Source: Irpex lacteus (lineage: Eukaryota > Basidiomycota > Agaricomycetes > Polyporales > Irpicaceae). From it: a stretch of DNA of 64,000 bases. Under the pieces are notes generated by a model. That model saw only the letters and a program-made list of their open reading frames with translations. It was not told where the DNA came from and searched no databases. Below are positions 49,401 to 60,351 of this stretch, piece after piece (positions within the stretch are counted from its first letter, which is position 1; the number at the start of each line of letters is the position of its first letter). Both the position numbers and the translations under genes were made by a program. The DNA lies in the NCBI GenBank assembly GCA_001986395.2, contig MQVO02000060.1, positions 37,299 to 101,298 on the forward strand. Direction: 5' to 3'.

Positions 49401-50100
49401 ACAATCGAGGACCGTGGCAAAGACAAAAACTTGCCTGGAAACCAGCCGTCTCCATGGTCAATAACACCTGAGGGATGTTGTTATACAACCGCGCTGAAAG
49501 GAGTATACGATAACTTACGTGTGTTATTGTTGTGACGAGCTTGTGCTAGCTGCCATTCGGTAGTGTCGTTACAGCCTTCGCGGACATCGCCTTCCTTTGT
49601 CTTCGTGTACACACGTATCCCACTGGAACAAACAGCGGCAGTTAAGGCTGCACTTCTCTTCAGATAGCAAGTACGAAGTTAGTGTCGTATACAGCCACAA
49701 GATGAGCAGGCACTTACGAGATGAGCAGGCATGTCTGTTCTGATACTGTGAAGTCAAGGGCTAGTACGAACTTGGTGCGAACAACGAGAAGCGGGTCACT
49801 ATACTTATACCAGTGAGGTATTGAACGTTCAGCGTTCATACCCACTATACTCAGGCTCAGATCCCAAGATATCCAGAGGCGACGTGGATCACAGCAATCA
49901 GGATAATTGAAATGTCGATCGCTCCTCCATGCTTCGAACAAGTTGATCGAATCCTGAAAGGGTCCACGGAACGAGAGAATTGCCGAGTTATCTTCATTGC
50001 ATCGCAGCTGGACTCGGACAAGAGGGTGAGAACACTCAAAAGCCTCAGGTCGTGTGCTTCGGCCTTTACCGGATTCGTGGGAACTTGGCAGCGTGGCCAT
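46422..50100 (-). CDS. fucolectin propeller + jacalin-like + helical region protein
   Basis: About 17 exons give roughly 900 residues. Six repeats of the Aleuria-type fucose lectin (Fungal_lectin family) are recognisable, each with an R-V-Y-(F/Y)-Q-like strand, an acidic residue (RE, VREYC, VEWC) and a Trp (GRGYGRW, GYGWY). They form a six-bladed beta-propeller that binds fucosylated glycans. A jacalin-like domain follows (IDGLALDFTDGTST, WHGGQGGNY, ILGLQFIT, DGRALAGF). The C-terminal ~360 residues are helical: a heptad-rich coiled coil (SARKARETQREAEQ), an amphipathic Gly/Phe segment (DIFTFGLGRLGDWFG) and further helices. One intron (49434-49383) has a GC donor. There is no signal peptide, so a cytoplasmic protein is inferred. 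The N-terminus is uncertain: ATG at 50100 or 49839. A defensive or membrane-active role is possible but unproven. Confidence 0.75.
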
Positions 50101-50817
50101 CGGCTGAGTCCGAGTCAGCCGCTACAAAGTCTACCACTGGCATGCTGCTTCCTTGTCTATCGCCCGCTCAAGAAACTACTTATTTTATGAAAACTCAAGA
50201 TTTACTTACCAGCATTGTTTTGACGTTTGATCACGAGTTGGGACTCCAGATGCAGAAATGGTACGCGTACGCGGTGGCATCTGAATCGGCGTGTAGACGT
50301 TCTGTTTGAGTCGAGTTCGACCAGAAGATCATACGAAGCATGGACCTCAATGAAAAGTACGGCCCTGTTTCATCTTTACACTAGTCAAATCGTTCTCGCT
50401 AATATGTTTGCCTCAGGGAATCTACATGCAGAAAGGTCTCGGACAATTGCCAGTGCGAGAGGCGCTGGAATGCTAAAGTAACATATCTCCTCATATCTCG
50501 GTGATTTTTCCGGAAAGCGATTCATTCTGCTGTGCAAGTTCCATGCTCCTTGTCCATGTCAAGAAATGATTGGAGCTTAGTACGTTTATCGATGCAACTG
50601 ACCAACTCCACGCTGCACGACGCTGAGTCTGCAGTGACTATGCAGACCCTGTCCAGTTCTATGCGCGTATCAAATTGGACTTACCTTTTTACGTCCACGG
50701 CCACGCAGATTAACCTCACCTCTACTGTATATAAAGGCCTCTTGAGCTGGTTAAGATCCCAACACCATCCTAAACTGAACTGTCGCTTCACTTCTTCTCC
50801 ACCTACAGCTACCAGGA
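50101..50817. other. shared divergent promoter of the lectin/helical pair
   Basis: 717 nt between the two outward genes. A plus-strand TATATAAA lies at 50728-50735, about 83 nt before the start at 50818. No separate gene is convincing. Confidence 0.5.
50728..50735 (+). promoter_or_regulatory. putative TATA box
   Basis: TATATAAA at an ideal distance (about 83 nt) from the start codon of the helical-protein gene. Confidence 0.55.
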
Positions 50818-53800
50818 ATGTCAACCCTCGCAGAAACTCGTGCGGCTATCGCCCATGTCAATACTGGCAAGAATGCCAACGAGGACAGCTGGATGACGTT
50901 GGTGACCGTCATTTATTCCCCTTGTACATGATCCTCACGTTGCTTTCTCGCTCGTAGGATGTGGTGCAACACCAACTGGGGCGATTTACTCCAGCCAGCA
51001 CCGTTATCCATTGCTTTGCTTGGTTCAATCATGGTTATTTCTGCAAGCACTGATGACTTCTGTGCGTGATTTCTTGTCTCATATGGTGAAAAGTATGCAT
51101 TGACGCTCGATAAAGCCCTCATAAACACGGATGACGTTGTCCCATACAAATGGCAATATGCGAAAGTTCCAGGATCGTTCAAGGCCTGTTTGATGCAAAT
51201 GGTAATGCATGGAGCCCCACTCTCCTATATACCGCTCATGTTCTCTTCTAGGTCAACGAAGGTTACACCGCGTTCGGAACTGCGCACAAGTCCATGACCC
51301 GTATCCAGAACGCTTCGTCGCAATTGCCTGACGTGATCAAGACGGCTGTATATACTATCGTCAGAGGTAATCCAGGGGAGGTACGGATGAAGCTTTCATA
51401 CTGTTATCGCTGTCTCGCATACTTAACAGCGCAACACATGGTCGCTCAGATCAACGCCTTCCTGCCGGACCAAATCCAGTCGGCTCTCGACCTAGCCAAC
51501 ATTTGCGCGTACGTTGATGGTGCTATCTTCGGTTCGGAAGGTATTAAATTCCTATGTAGTTCAGCGGCGAAGGAATCGGAAGAAGCGTTCCATGGCATTC
51601 AAAACTTGGCGGGCGAGCTCGTCGTCGCTTGCACTTACCAAGTACGGTGATAGTCTGAATATTCAGTCAGCATCCCGCTGATAATCAGTGTAGGTTGGTA
51701 CGTCCGAACAGAAGCTTGCGGCCAATCAAACCCAACTCGCCATTCTCGATGAACGACGAAAATCCGAGGAGGAGCGAGTGAAAGTGGCGAAGGAGACGAA
51801 TGAGCGCATGAAGAAGGTATGTGTCTGAACGTTTACACTTCTCTATGCTCACTCAAGTATTATTCGTAGTCATTCGACAACGCAGAGGACGACTTCCACA
51901 ACGCAGTCAAGAATGTCCCTACAGGGCAAGTATATATGACAGTGCTGTTTTATGACGTGACTCATTTATCTCTTCCGTCTTTTCCAGCTGGGACCTCGTC
52001 GGTATGCAGGCCGTGGAGAGCTTAACCCAACTCGCTGTATCGGCGGGAAACGCACTCATTAGCTCTGCCACGATCAAGCAGCAAGCAGCCATGGCTGGTA
52101 TCGGAATGCTCCAGCATGCAACAGGTTCGGATAAAGACGCGAAGGATGGAAAAGGCGGACAAACAGGCGGAGGCACCACTCAACCTCAGATCTCTCCACA
52201 GAACACGCAGCCTAACGCAGCGAACATCACCGACCCCGCCGTTCTCGAAGTCAACAAGGTGCTTCAGCTGGCTAACGCCTTGCAGCTACTTGTTTCTGGC
52301 GGCCCTAATGGCGGTCCCGATTGGGATAAGATCCGTGGCAGTGTATGTGTGTCCTCACTACGAAAAGCATACCTCGCTTACTATGAAGGTCCCAGGGTAC
52401 CGATGGCTCACAGTCGGGTGGCATGTATGTGCAGCTCAGTCTTTCCACCATCAAGGACCGCCTGGATCCCTCGAAGCCCGTCTCAGCTCAGCTCATCCCC
52501 ATCATGGAGACCGCATTGACCGTGGCGAAGGGTATCATGGCTGTCTCTAAGTCCGCTCAGGGATCCGAAGATACATCGCTTGACAAATACAAGCCTCAGA
52601 TTGCTACCTTGATCACTGACAGCCAGCAGCTTGTGACGAAGACAAACTTGATACTTCAGCAGCCCGGGACAGTGGGCGCTGGCCCGGCCACACCGCCTAC
52701 ACCCGCAGAAACATCAAGCAGTGCCGCGGTACGCTCTCTTCTCCTTTCACTCTCCCACACTAGCTAATGGTTGCTTGTCGTTGACCGCCCCAGAAACTGG
52801 CTGTTGAGAATGCAAAGTTCCAGGTGGACCAGACTCGTGCTAACCTCGAAGCGTCACGGGAGGCGTACAACACTGCTACGTCGAAGTTGCTCGAGCAGCA
52901 GGAGCAAATCAGCAAGACTATCGCTCAGCTGACGAGTCTCTCGTTGACTAACGCCGGTATCAAAGCTATGCTCCCTGTTCTCAAGAAGGCTGTTGGCGCT
53001 TTCACCAGTACGTGCATTCGGATTTTGAGCATTGACATCGGAATACTCATAACAGCTTGTTTTGACATTCAGCTCTCCAGGCACAGTTCTCTCAGATCAG
53101 CCAGTTCTTCGACAGTGTAGCTTCGCTACTAGCCGATGTCCTCAAACCCTCGGTTGAACGTTGGGCCAAGACGATGGACAGTACGGCCAAACTCGGTGGT
53201 GTGAAAATTGGAGGTGAGACTGCTCGCTACCATCTCATCGGTGAAAATATATTCAGGCGTCATTGTTCAGATCTTGCCCGCCAGCTCATCTACACGCAGA
53301 TGATGTTGCCACTCAAGGTCAGCATGCTCTCGGAGAAGATTGCCACCGTCTACCTCGAAGTCTCGGATAGGTATATAATGCCTGCTCAGAGGTAAGTGCG
53401 AGTGGCTAGAGACTTTGTTCAATATGATTGTCGCACATATCTCTAACCCTGGCCTAGGAGCGTTGGTGGGATGATGGAGTTCAGTGACGATACAAGCGAG
53501 AAAGGCAGAGCAGCGCTGAAAGGTCCGCACCTACTTCGGCTATTTCTGTTCATTGCCTCGTCATCTCATCATTATATCGCAGCATCCCTCGAGAGAAAAC
53601 AACAAGAGCTTCAGAAGCAGTCTACTGATGCCAGCAAGCAAATCTCGGCCCTCGTTGCAGCTGACCAGAAGGTGAGTTTCAGGTCATTTTGACCTCTCAG
53701 GATGAGGTTGACTTAAGAACCATGATTGTCGTCTCAAATAGAAATTCGTTAGTGCGATTGACCAAAGGCTGGATGGCATCAAGTCTGCTCTTCAGAACGT

Positions 53801-53990
53801 CCTACCTGCGGTGACCCAACCCGGTAAGAACTGGTTGCATCGTCTCCAGTCGCGTACTCATGGTCGCGCCGCTTGAACAGTTCCAAAAGAAATCGAAGAC
53901 GTTACCAAAGACCACGTTGATCAGTACACCGACAAGCGGGAAACTGCTGCCAAGGAGAATCCCATGTACAACGACGATGACCTGATGTAG
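50818..53990 (+). CDS. large alpha-helical protein with apolar central segment, unknown
   Basis: Seventeen exons join in phase to 729 residues. Nearly all of it is predicted helix: Lys/Glu/Gln heptads (RRKSEEERVKVAKETNERMK; LEASREAYNTATSKLLEQQE) flank an Ala/Gly/Val-rich stretch (MQAVESLTQLAVSAGNALIS, then AAMAGIGML) of the kind that forms a membrane hairpin in helical pore-formers. A second apolar stretch (LSIALLGSIMVISAS) lies near the N-terminus. No signal peptide and no enzymatic motif are seen. The layout of long helices plus one apolar hairpin recalls ClyA/HBL/XaxAB-type proteins, but this is only architectural; it could equally be a coiled-coil scaffold. It is divergent from the lectin gene. 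Intron 51926-51987 has a GC donor; intron 51509-51559 (51 nt) is frame-neutral and stop-free. The first two junctions are the least certain. Confidence 0.75.
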
Positions 53991-54647
53991 GACCTGAGCG
54001 GCCGATGTTTGTCTTTACTTTACGGCTATGTTCTACCTTCGCTCAGCCCTTGTGTATTATCAATGTTGTACGTCGTAAATCCTGAATCGTCTGACCTATG
54101 ATTGGCACCCGTGAGTGGCGTGAGGGACAGCCCCGGATAAGTTACTTAAGTGCGTAACGACACTGATCAGTAGCTAAGTAACGACCTGCCGTTGTGCATG
54201 ACCCCGTCAGTGGTGCAAATGTGATATGTAAGGCGAGGCATAGAGAAAGTTCATCATTCGATGTTTATGCCAGTAAGTGTATTACTATGACTACTGGTAC
54301 TACTACTCACCTGTCGCACTAAAACGAGAGAAAGACGGGTTCAAGTTCACTGGCTGATAGCCACCAGTACCACTTACTCTCATTCAATACCCCAGGATAC
54401 TTCAGTACTTACGGACAGTGTTATCATCCATGCATCTGCTCCATTGCGAACTCAGGCTGTTGCGGCAGCCTTCATATTAGGCTTCCTAATTTGGATCGGC
54501 CTCCTTTGTGGCGTAAAAGCGCTAGCGCCGATGTTTGATGTTGCTACACAACCACATTACTAGTAGCCCGGGCATCTGGTGATCATTTAACCGTACTTTG
54601 CAGCCACTTGAACACTTCTAACTTCAATTGCAGACATCTGAGAATAT
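53991..54647. other. intergenic
   Basis: 657 nt. A near-palindromic segment (GTTACTTAAG...CTAAGTAAC) lies around 54138-54183. No gene recognised. Confidence 0.5.
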
Positions 54648-57600
54648 ATGAAAAAGAAAGCAGGAGCTACCAGAGGCTCCTCTTCCGGCCACACTTCTGA
54701 TCCCTCGCTCCCGGCATATACTAAAAACTGGCCAAAAGGGGTATATAAACCGCGCAATCTTCCAAATGGTCTCGACGCCCGAATTGCCGCAGCTCATATT
54801 TTTGCACTCCCTGAAGAGGACGGCGCTGATACAGGTCCTATTTATATTGTTCCTCAAGCCTGCGCAAGGTGCTCACACGACAAGCAATACTGCACACGTG
54901 GCCAACCTTGTGGTCGCTGCGAAGGCACAGCCTATGCCAGCACTTGCAAACCCAGAGACGAAGGCTGGGCTCGACTGTATTTACCTGGTAAAACAAAACC
55001 CTCGGACAGTCCAGTGGCGGATTCGCCCCTTCAATTGCAAGTCAAACCTTCGCTTCCGCGAAAACCTCGGCAGTCTCGCCTTCCAGCGCAACAAAGCACC
55101 AGTACTGTGATTGCAGGAAAGAGCTCCCGCTATAATGAGCCTGTAATTCGCAAGTCTGCACGAATTCGTCACGAACTCCCTAGCTCGGTAAGTTCACGCG
55201 ACTTGCGAGCGGCAGAGCGAGCAAAAAAGTTGCGCCTATCCACTAGAGGTTCTGCTTCTGGCACGAATGGCAATCGAAAGCGAAACGCATCTTCGGCGAC
55301 ACCTTCTACGGTTGGTAACTTTGGGAGGTCTGGCTCACGCCCTCGTAGTACTCCGTCGCCTCCTTCTTCTCCAGAACCTGTCCATCCCTCCTCAGAACGA
55401 ATATCATGTTCTTCTGCAATAGGTCAGTTGATCTCTGCTCTGTGCTGTTATACTCAACGCTTAACATTCTTTGTATCGTAGAAAAGGATGAAGAACATGT
55501 ACGATTATCCACGGACCTTCCACCCAGTGCGCCAATGCCGCTGCTTATTGCTTCGGGTGGTACTGCGCAAACAGACCACCCGCCCACTACCCATTCTCCT
55601 CTCACGTCCCTACGGCTAACTGCCTCTGCAAACACTCAAGCACTCTTTGCCACCATAGGTTAGCTACGCGTCTTCGTGTATCTGTCATTCCTGAATTGAA
55701 GACCTCTCGTATCATAGATCAGAATAGTGGGCGCGCGGGACCGTCCAGGAATCTCCGGTCAAATACTCGGGCGTCACATGCTACCAAGACAGCCCAAGAC
55801 TCAGAGAAGGTTCCACCACCGCACGCGACTCCGTCGCCACCATCTTCTCCTGAGATAAGCCTCGCCTCATTACAAGCAACATCGCGCTCCGTGGCAATAG
55901 GTATGTTGATGATTCATCGCTAGAACATCTTTTCAAATGGAGAGAATAAAATTTTGCATCTTACAGAAAAGACGGGGGGACGTACAAGTCCGTCGCCGAA
56001 TGCTCCGTCTAATCGCAATGCTTTACTTGCTGTAATGAAGTCTACCCAGGCCTCTCACGCACACCAGCAGACTCCTATAGTAACCAACGGCCATTCCAAC
56101 GGTTCCTCTTCAACACCCATGCCCTTGTTAGAAAAAACAACCCCGATAGTCCCAGGTTCAGCCGCTACGGAGCCTACAAGTCAGTCAAGCCCTGCACTAC
56201 GAGGCGAAAACTTATCTCGTCCTCCAGCATCATCATCTACATCGCTGTCCAGGGTTACAAACAGCTCACCTATGAACTACCACAGTATATCCCAGCTACA
56301 GCGTGTGCCGCTCCCTGCTGAACCACCGTCCGCTAACTCGACCCCGGTGTCGCAACGGCTCACTATTCGTCTACCAGCTATGCGCTCGCCTCTGGTAGGA
56401 TCCAACGAGCACAGTTCGGCACATCGCAAAGTGAACGAACTGCAAGAACCACTACGTCCTGCTCCAACGTCATCTATTCACCCGCCCCCTATATCCTATA
56501 ATAGTCACGATACCTTCCCATCCTCGTTGAGCCAGCCGGGACGCCCTTCCGTCTGCCCACCATCCATCCGCACGGCGTCAGTCTCATACAATATCGGTGG
56601 CCATATTAACGCCATTTTGTCTCCTGAAGCGGATCGCCGGGATCGGCCACAGGCCGGGTCACCACCAATCCATTCGCCCGTCCCTTCCTCTCTGGCACCG
56701 GACACAGATCGCGGTATGTCATCTTCAGCGGTAGACGAAGAACACCTCCCTGTGGCTCCATCTACACCTTCCATGTTATCTAACAATCGTAGGATCCCGT
56801 CCCCTACGGCACATGAGTCACCATCTGTATCACCCCCTGTTCGTGCCCCCTCTGTGCACCCGCCTACCGAATCGCTCGAAAGACATAACATGTCGTCTCT
56901 CGCTGTGAATCAACAACAACATGGCTCACTACCCGTACACTTACCGCTTGACAATCCGCTCCCCGCTTCATCTCCTAGTCATAACACTCCGCGTCCTGCT
57001 CTCGGACCAGCAGATCAGCCTGGCGCAGCCCGTTCTGAAAAAGACCATGCAGAAGCTCCTTCGTCAGTCGACTTCTTGCACTCTTCCAGGGGTGTTGCGA
57101 GACCTCAGTCACCAGGCGTTAGAACATCTCCTTCTCCCCCTAGTTTCCGACTGTCTACATCAGCTGCGTGGACGCGTCCTTCAGTACAAGAAGGAGTGGA
57201 GTCAGATTCGGGCTCGGACTCGGATTCAGATTCAGTCGACGTGTTTACCCAGGGATCCAGCAAACTGAGGCCTATAACTCAGAAAGAATCCCAAATTGAT
57301 TACTCACGAACTCCATTTAGCACGGTAACCATGTCTGGGAAACGGAAGCGTACGGCTACTCAGTGGAATACACGGGCTCGGGATGTCGGAGGTGTGCGCG
57401 AGATGCGTGTAACGCGCTCACTCAACACGAGTGTACAACCGTCAACTTCATCACTGGACTTACTTTCCCGGCCAGCTTATACCTACCTACCGACCCCTTT
57501 GCGTTCCATGCCATTACAAGATTCCGAGGATGAAGCCGGGCCGCAGATCGAGCATGTACGTGATGAAGACGACGGCGAAGGAGAGGATTCCGAGGAAGAA

Positions 57601-58859
57601 GTCATGCAGTTCTTGAAACGCGCACGACACTCCGGCTCTGCCAGTCCATCTACTGCCGTTACTGCTTCCATCTCCACTACCACTTCAGCCGCTGCTCCTA
57701 TTGTCACTCCTTCACTGACTCCTCCTGCTCCCTCATCATCCCATGCTGCCTCTCCGCCTTTGACGTCTTTCGTTCCTCCGCAGACTTCCTCTGCGGTCAC
57801 GTTCGTTTCTCGAAGAACCTTGCTAGAAGACTCGATTGTGGTACAGGTCAAAGATACCCTGTACCATCTTCCTCGAAGCCGTTTGGAGAAACACTCCCAA
57901 TTCTTTGCCCAGCTAATCGAAGATAGGGCCAGGAAAGACGCAAATGATGCAGGAGCTGTGTCTTTGCAGCCCAGCTTGGCAGGCGACAAGTGTCCAGTGT
58001 TCCAAGTCACAGAGGTGTCCCCGCGCGATTTTGAAGCGTTATTGAAGGCATTTGAATCTATCGCGTTCGTATTCTCATATTTTTACTGCCGTTTGATATA
58101 AACGTTTTGTACTGACCTACAATCGTTCACATCACCAGGGACTTCATTGAGGAGTCGCCCCAGTACCCGAATCTCCTCTCAGTGTTTTGTGCGGCACGTA
58201 CACTGAAGTTCGGGCAGCTGGACGCGATCGCTACCTACAAACTCACCACGATGTGGTCAGACAAACTCTCCTGTGTCACCCTAAGTCGAATCCCTTATGC
58301 GGCGGAGACTGTCGTCATCTCCAGGAAGTATAAGGTACCCTCACTCCTCAAGCGTGCGTTCTACGAGTTGCTGCGAAGTGAAGGCTTCGCGCAAATGAAC
58401 GTATCCGACAGGGACAATGAAGACGCGGAGATACTGTCGGTTGACGGCAGCGATCTCGTCGGGCGCGCGAGGCTTGGCCGTGCAGATCTCTTGCGACTTG
58501 TAGTTGCCAGGGAGAAATTGAGTAAATCATGGATTTCACTCGTCGGCTGCGCGTCGTTCGAACCTGGCCATTCTCTCCCAACCATAGATCGGTCCGAGTC
58601 CGAGGCTCTCGATGATTCAACGGAAGGTCGTTGCGCGATGGCGTGGAAGGAAAACGCTGCCCTGTGGGCCGAGAAAGTCATAGAGTCGGGGTTCTTGGAA
58701 GACTGGATCCTCGATCCCATTTGCGGGCTAGAGCAACTGGGAGAGCTGGATTGGCTCGAGGCTGGGTTTTGTGTCAAATGCGTGGAGACGAGACAGAACA
58801 CTTGGCGAAGGAAGAGAGAGGAGCTTTGGGAAGAGCTTGGGGCATGGTTAGGGTTGTAA
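54648..58859 (+). CDS. Zn2Cys6-BTB fusion protein, putative transcription factor
   Basis: Five exons (54648-55422, 55482-55658, 55718-55900, 55967-58064, 58139-58859) join in phase to 1317 residues. Residues 72-100 match the fungal binuclear zinc cluster exactly, C-x2-C-x6-C-x5-C-x2-C-x8-C (CARCSHDKQYC...CGRC). About 850 residues of Ser/Pro/Thr-rich disorder follow, with basic patches (GKRKRTATQWNTRAR) and an acidic patch (DSEDEAGPQ...EDSEEEVMQF). A BTB fold then starts at EDSIVVQVKDTLYHLPRSRL, and a helical region matches the BTB gene at 31902-33220. Zn2Cys6 proteins bind DNA in the nucleus and the BTB fold would allow dimerisation. The first three exons are phase-1 modules with related ends (SAIG, ATIG, VAIG; TPSPPSSPE twice). 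The Zn2Cys6 plus BTB combination is unusual. Confidence 0.8.
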
Positions 58860-60351
58860 GGGGGGAGCATCCGGAGGTATATCGTTCATCTTCCTATCAA
58901 ACAGTGCTACACACAAGCGAGGCTGTAGTGCCTACGTCGATGCCCGTTGGTTCTTCCAGCTTATCTCCTAGTTCTGCTTTGTACTTTATCTTGTCATGCT
59001 GTATAGAACGTTTTCTATGTGTGTTTTCTGGCAGTGTCGAGTGATTTAGCTTGAACCGTGACGGTGTCCGTGCCAATGGCGACTATAATGCCCTCAGGAC
59101 ATAACTGTCGACGAAGGGGTAGAGGCGGATTTGAAACCGAGATGATTCTACGAAGTTTTTATCTACATCAATACGACGCTATCAGACTGTCCTCGAAGTC
59201 AACTAACAGCCCACTGCAGTGTACGAATATTCGGCGTTGATCATTGGGGGCTAGATATCTACCCTTATTCCCTATGCGTAAGCCCCTGGTGCGCAAACGT
59301 GCACCTTCCGCAAGAGACACTGTTTGCTGCTAAGAGTAGTCAATCGGACACCAAAGTACCGATGACGCGCGCAAATAATTGATGGGGATCATGATGTGAG
59401 AACTGCCCAAAGAGGCAGTTCAGATTAGTTCAACGTCTGCGACTACTTATCAGTAATCGCTATCGTGTGTGAGAAAATTCAACTGTTAAGACTGCTATAG
59501 TAAAGTATTAACTCGATCGTACCTCCGACCTCGAGTGATGGCCCGTCCGCGTCAGGCCCCGCGATCGGCGGCCCTAACTAAGCGGTCAAACCAAATACTT
59601 ATTTCAGGTCTGACATGGAAACATCAAACTGACTCCACGACTCTTCTACGTAATCTTGAGAGTCGTCGTTTACCGGGACTCATGGGGACAACTTGGCAAT
59701 TATATTGGGCAACATCCGGCGACGTTTATTTTTCTCTCTAGCAACCTCGCTTTCCGTGACTATCCGCTGGATGTGCCTTTGCCCAGAGTGTAATTAGCTC
59801 CAGATCAGCTTTGAAACGCAATTAGGATACATGGCTGTTGCTGATATAAGACAGGCGACGGACATGTCGTGCTCACCACCAGCAACGAGGAACCTCCGAC
59901 GGAGGAAGACCAATGAGATTCCAGCGCTCTAGATTATGACCCGGGCTCGTAGATCTCGACGAGCCTCGTTCATCTCGGCCGATCGCCCATCGAATGAGAT
60001 TACGTGGATTTCTGAAGATTTGCGTAGCGTTCCGGGTTATCTTGGAAGATCTTGAGTCATCTGCCTTGTACCCCGCAATTCAGAGTTCATATTCTACGGC
60101 AACAAGTGGCTCGAACGACCTCGGCTCATTGCGATTCTTTTTTGCGACATCCATTTCGCACATGCCGTTTTCTCTACCCCTTCTTCACTTGGCCATCTGT
60201 TTTCCGAAATACGGGCTACCGACAACGCGCATACCTTGTGCAAGTTCGGGAAGAGACAATTTAAATACAGTGCAATGGCAACTTGCTAACCTACACTCTC
60301 TACCCACCATCGCTAACACATCTCACCTTGCTTGATCTACCAACGATAATC
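58860..60351. other. 1.5-kb region without a gene
   Basis: Only short, unsupported frames. Small hairpins are visible (GGTGCGCAAACGTGCACC near 59290; AACTGCCCAAAGAGGCAGTT near 59401), but there is no transposon end I can define. The right end is the flavohemoglobin promoter. Confidence 0.45.

Noticed and set aside
59401..59425. Hairpin AACTGCC-GGCAGTT as a second Helitron end
   Set aside because: No CTRR terminus follows and no TC-type 5' end is found nearby.
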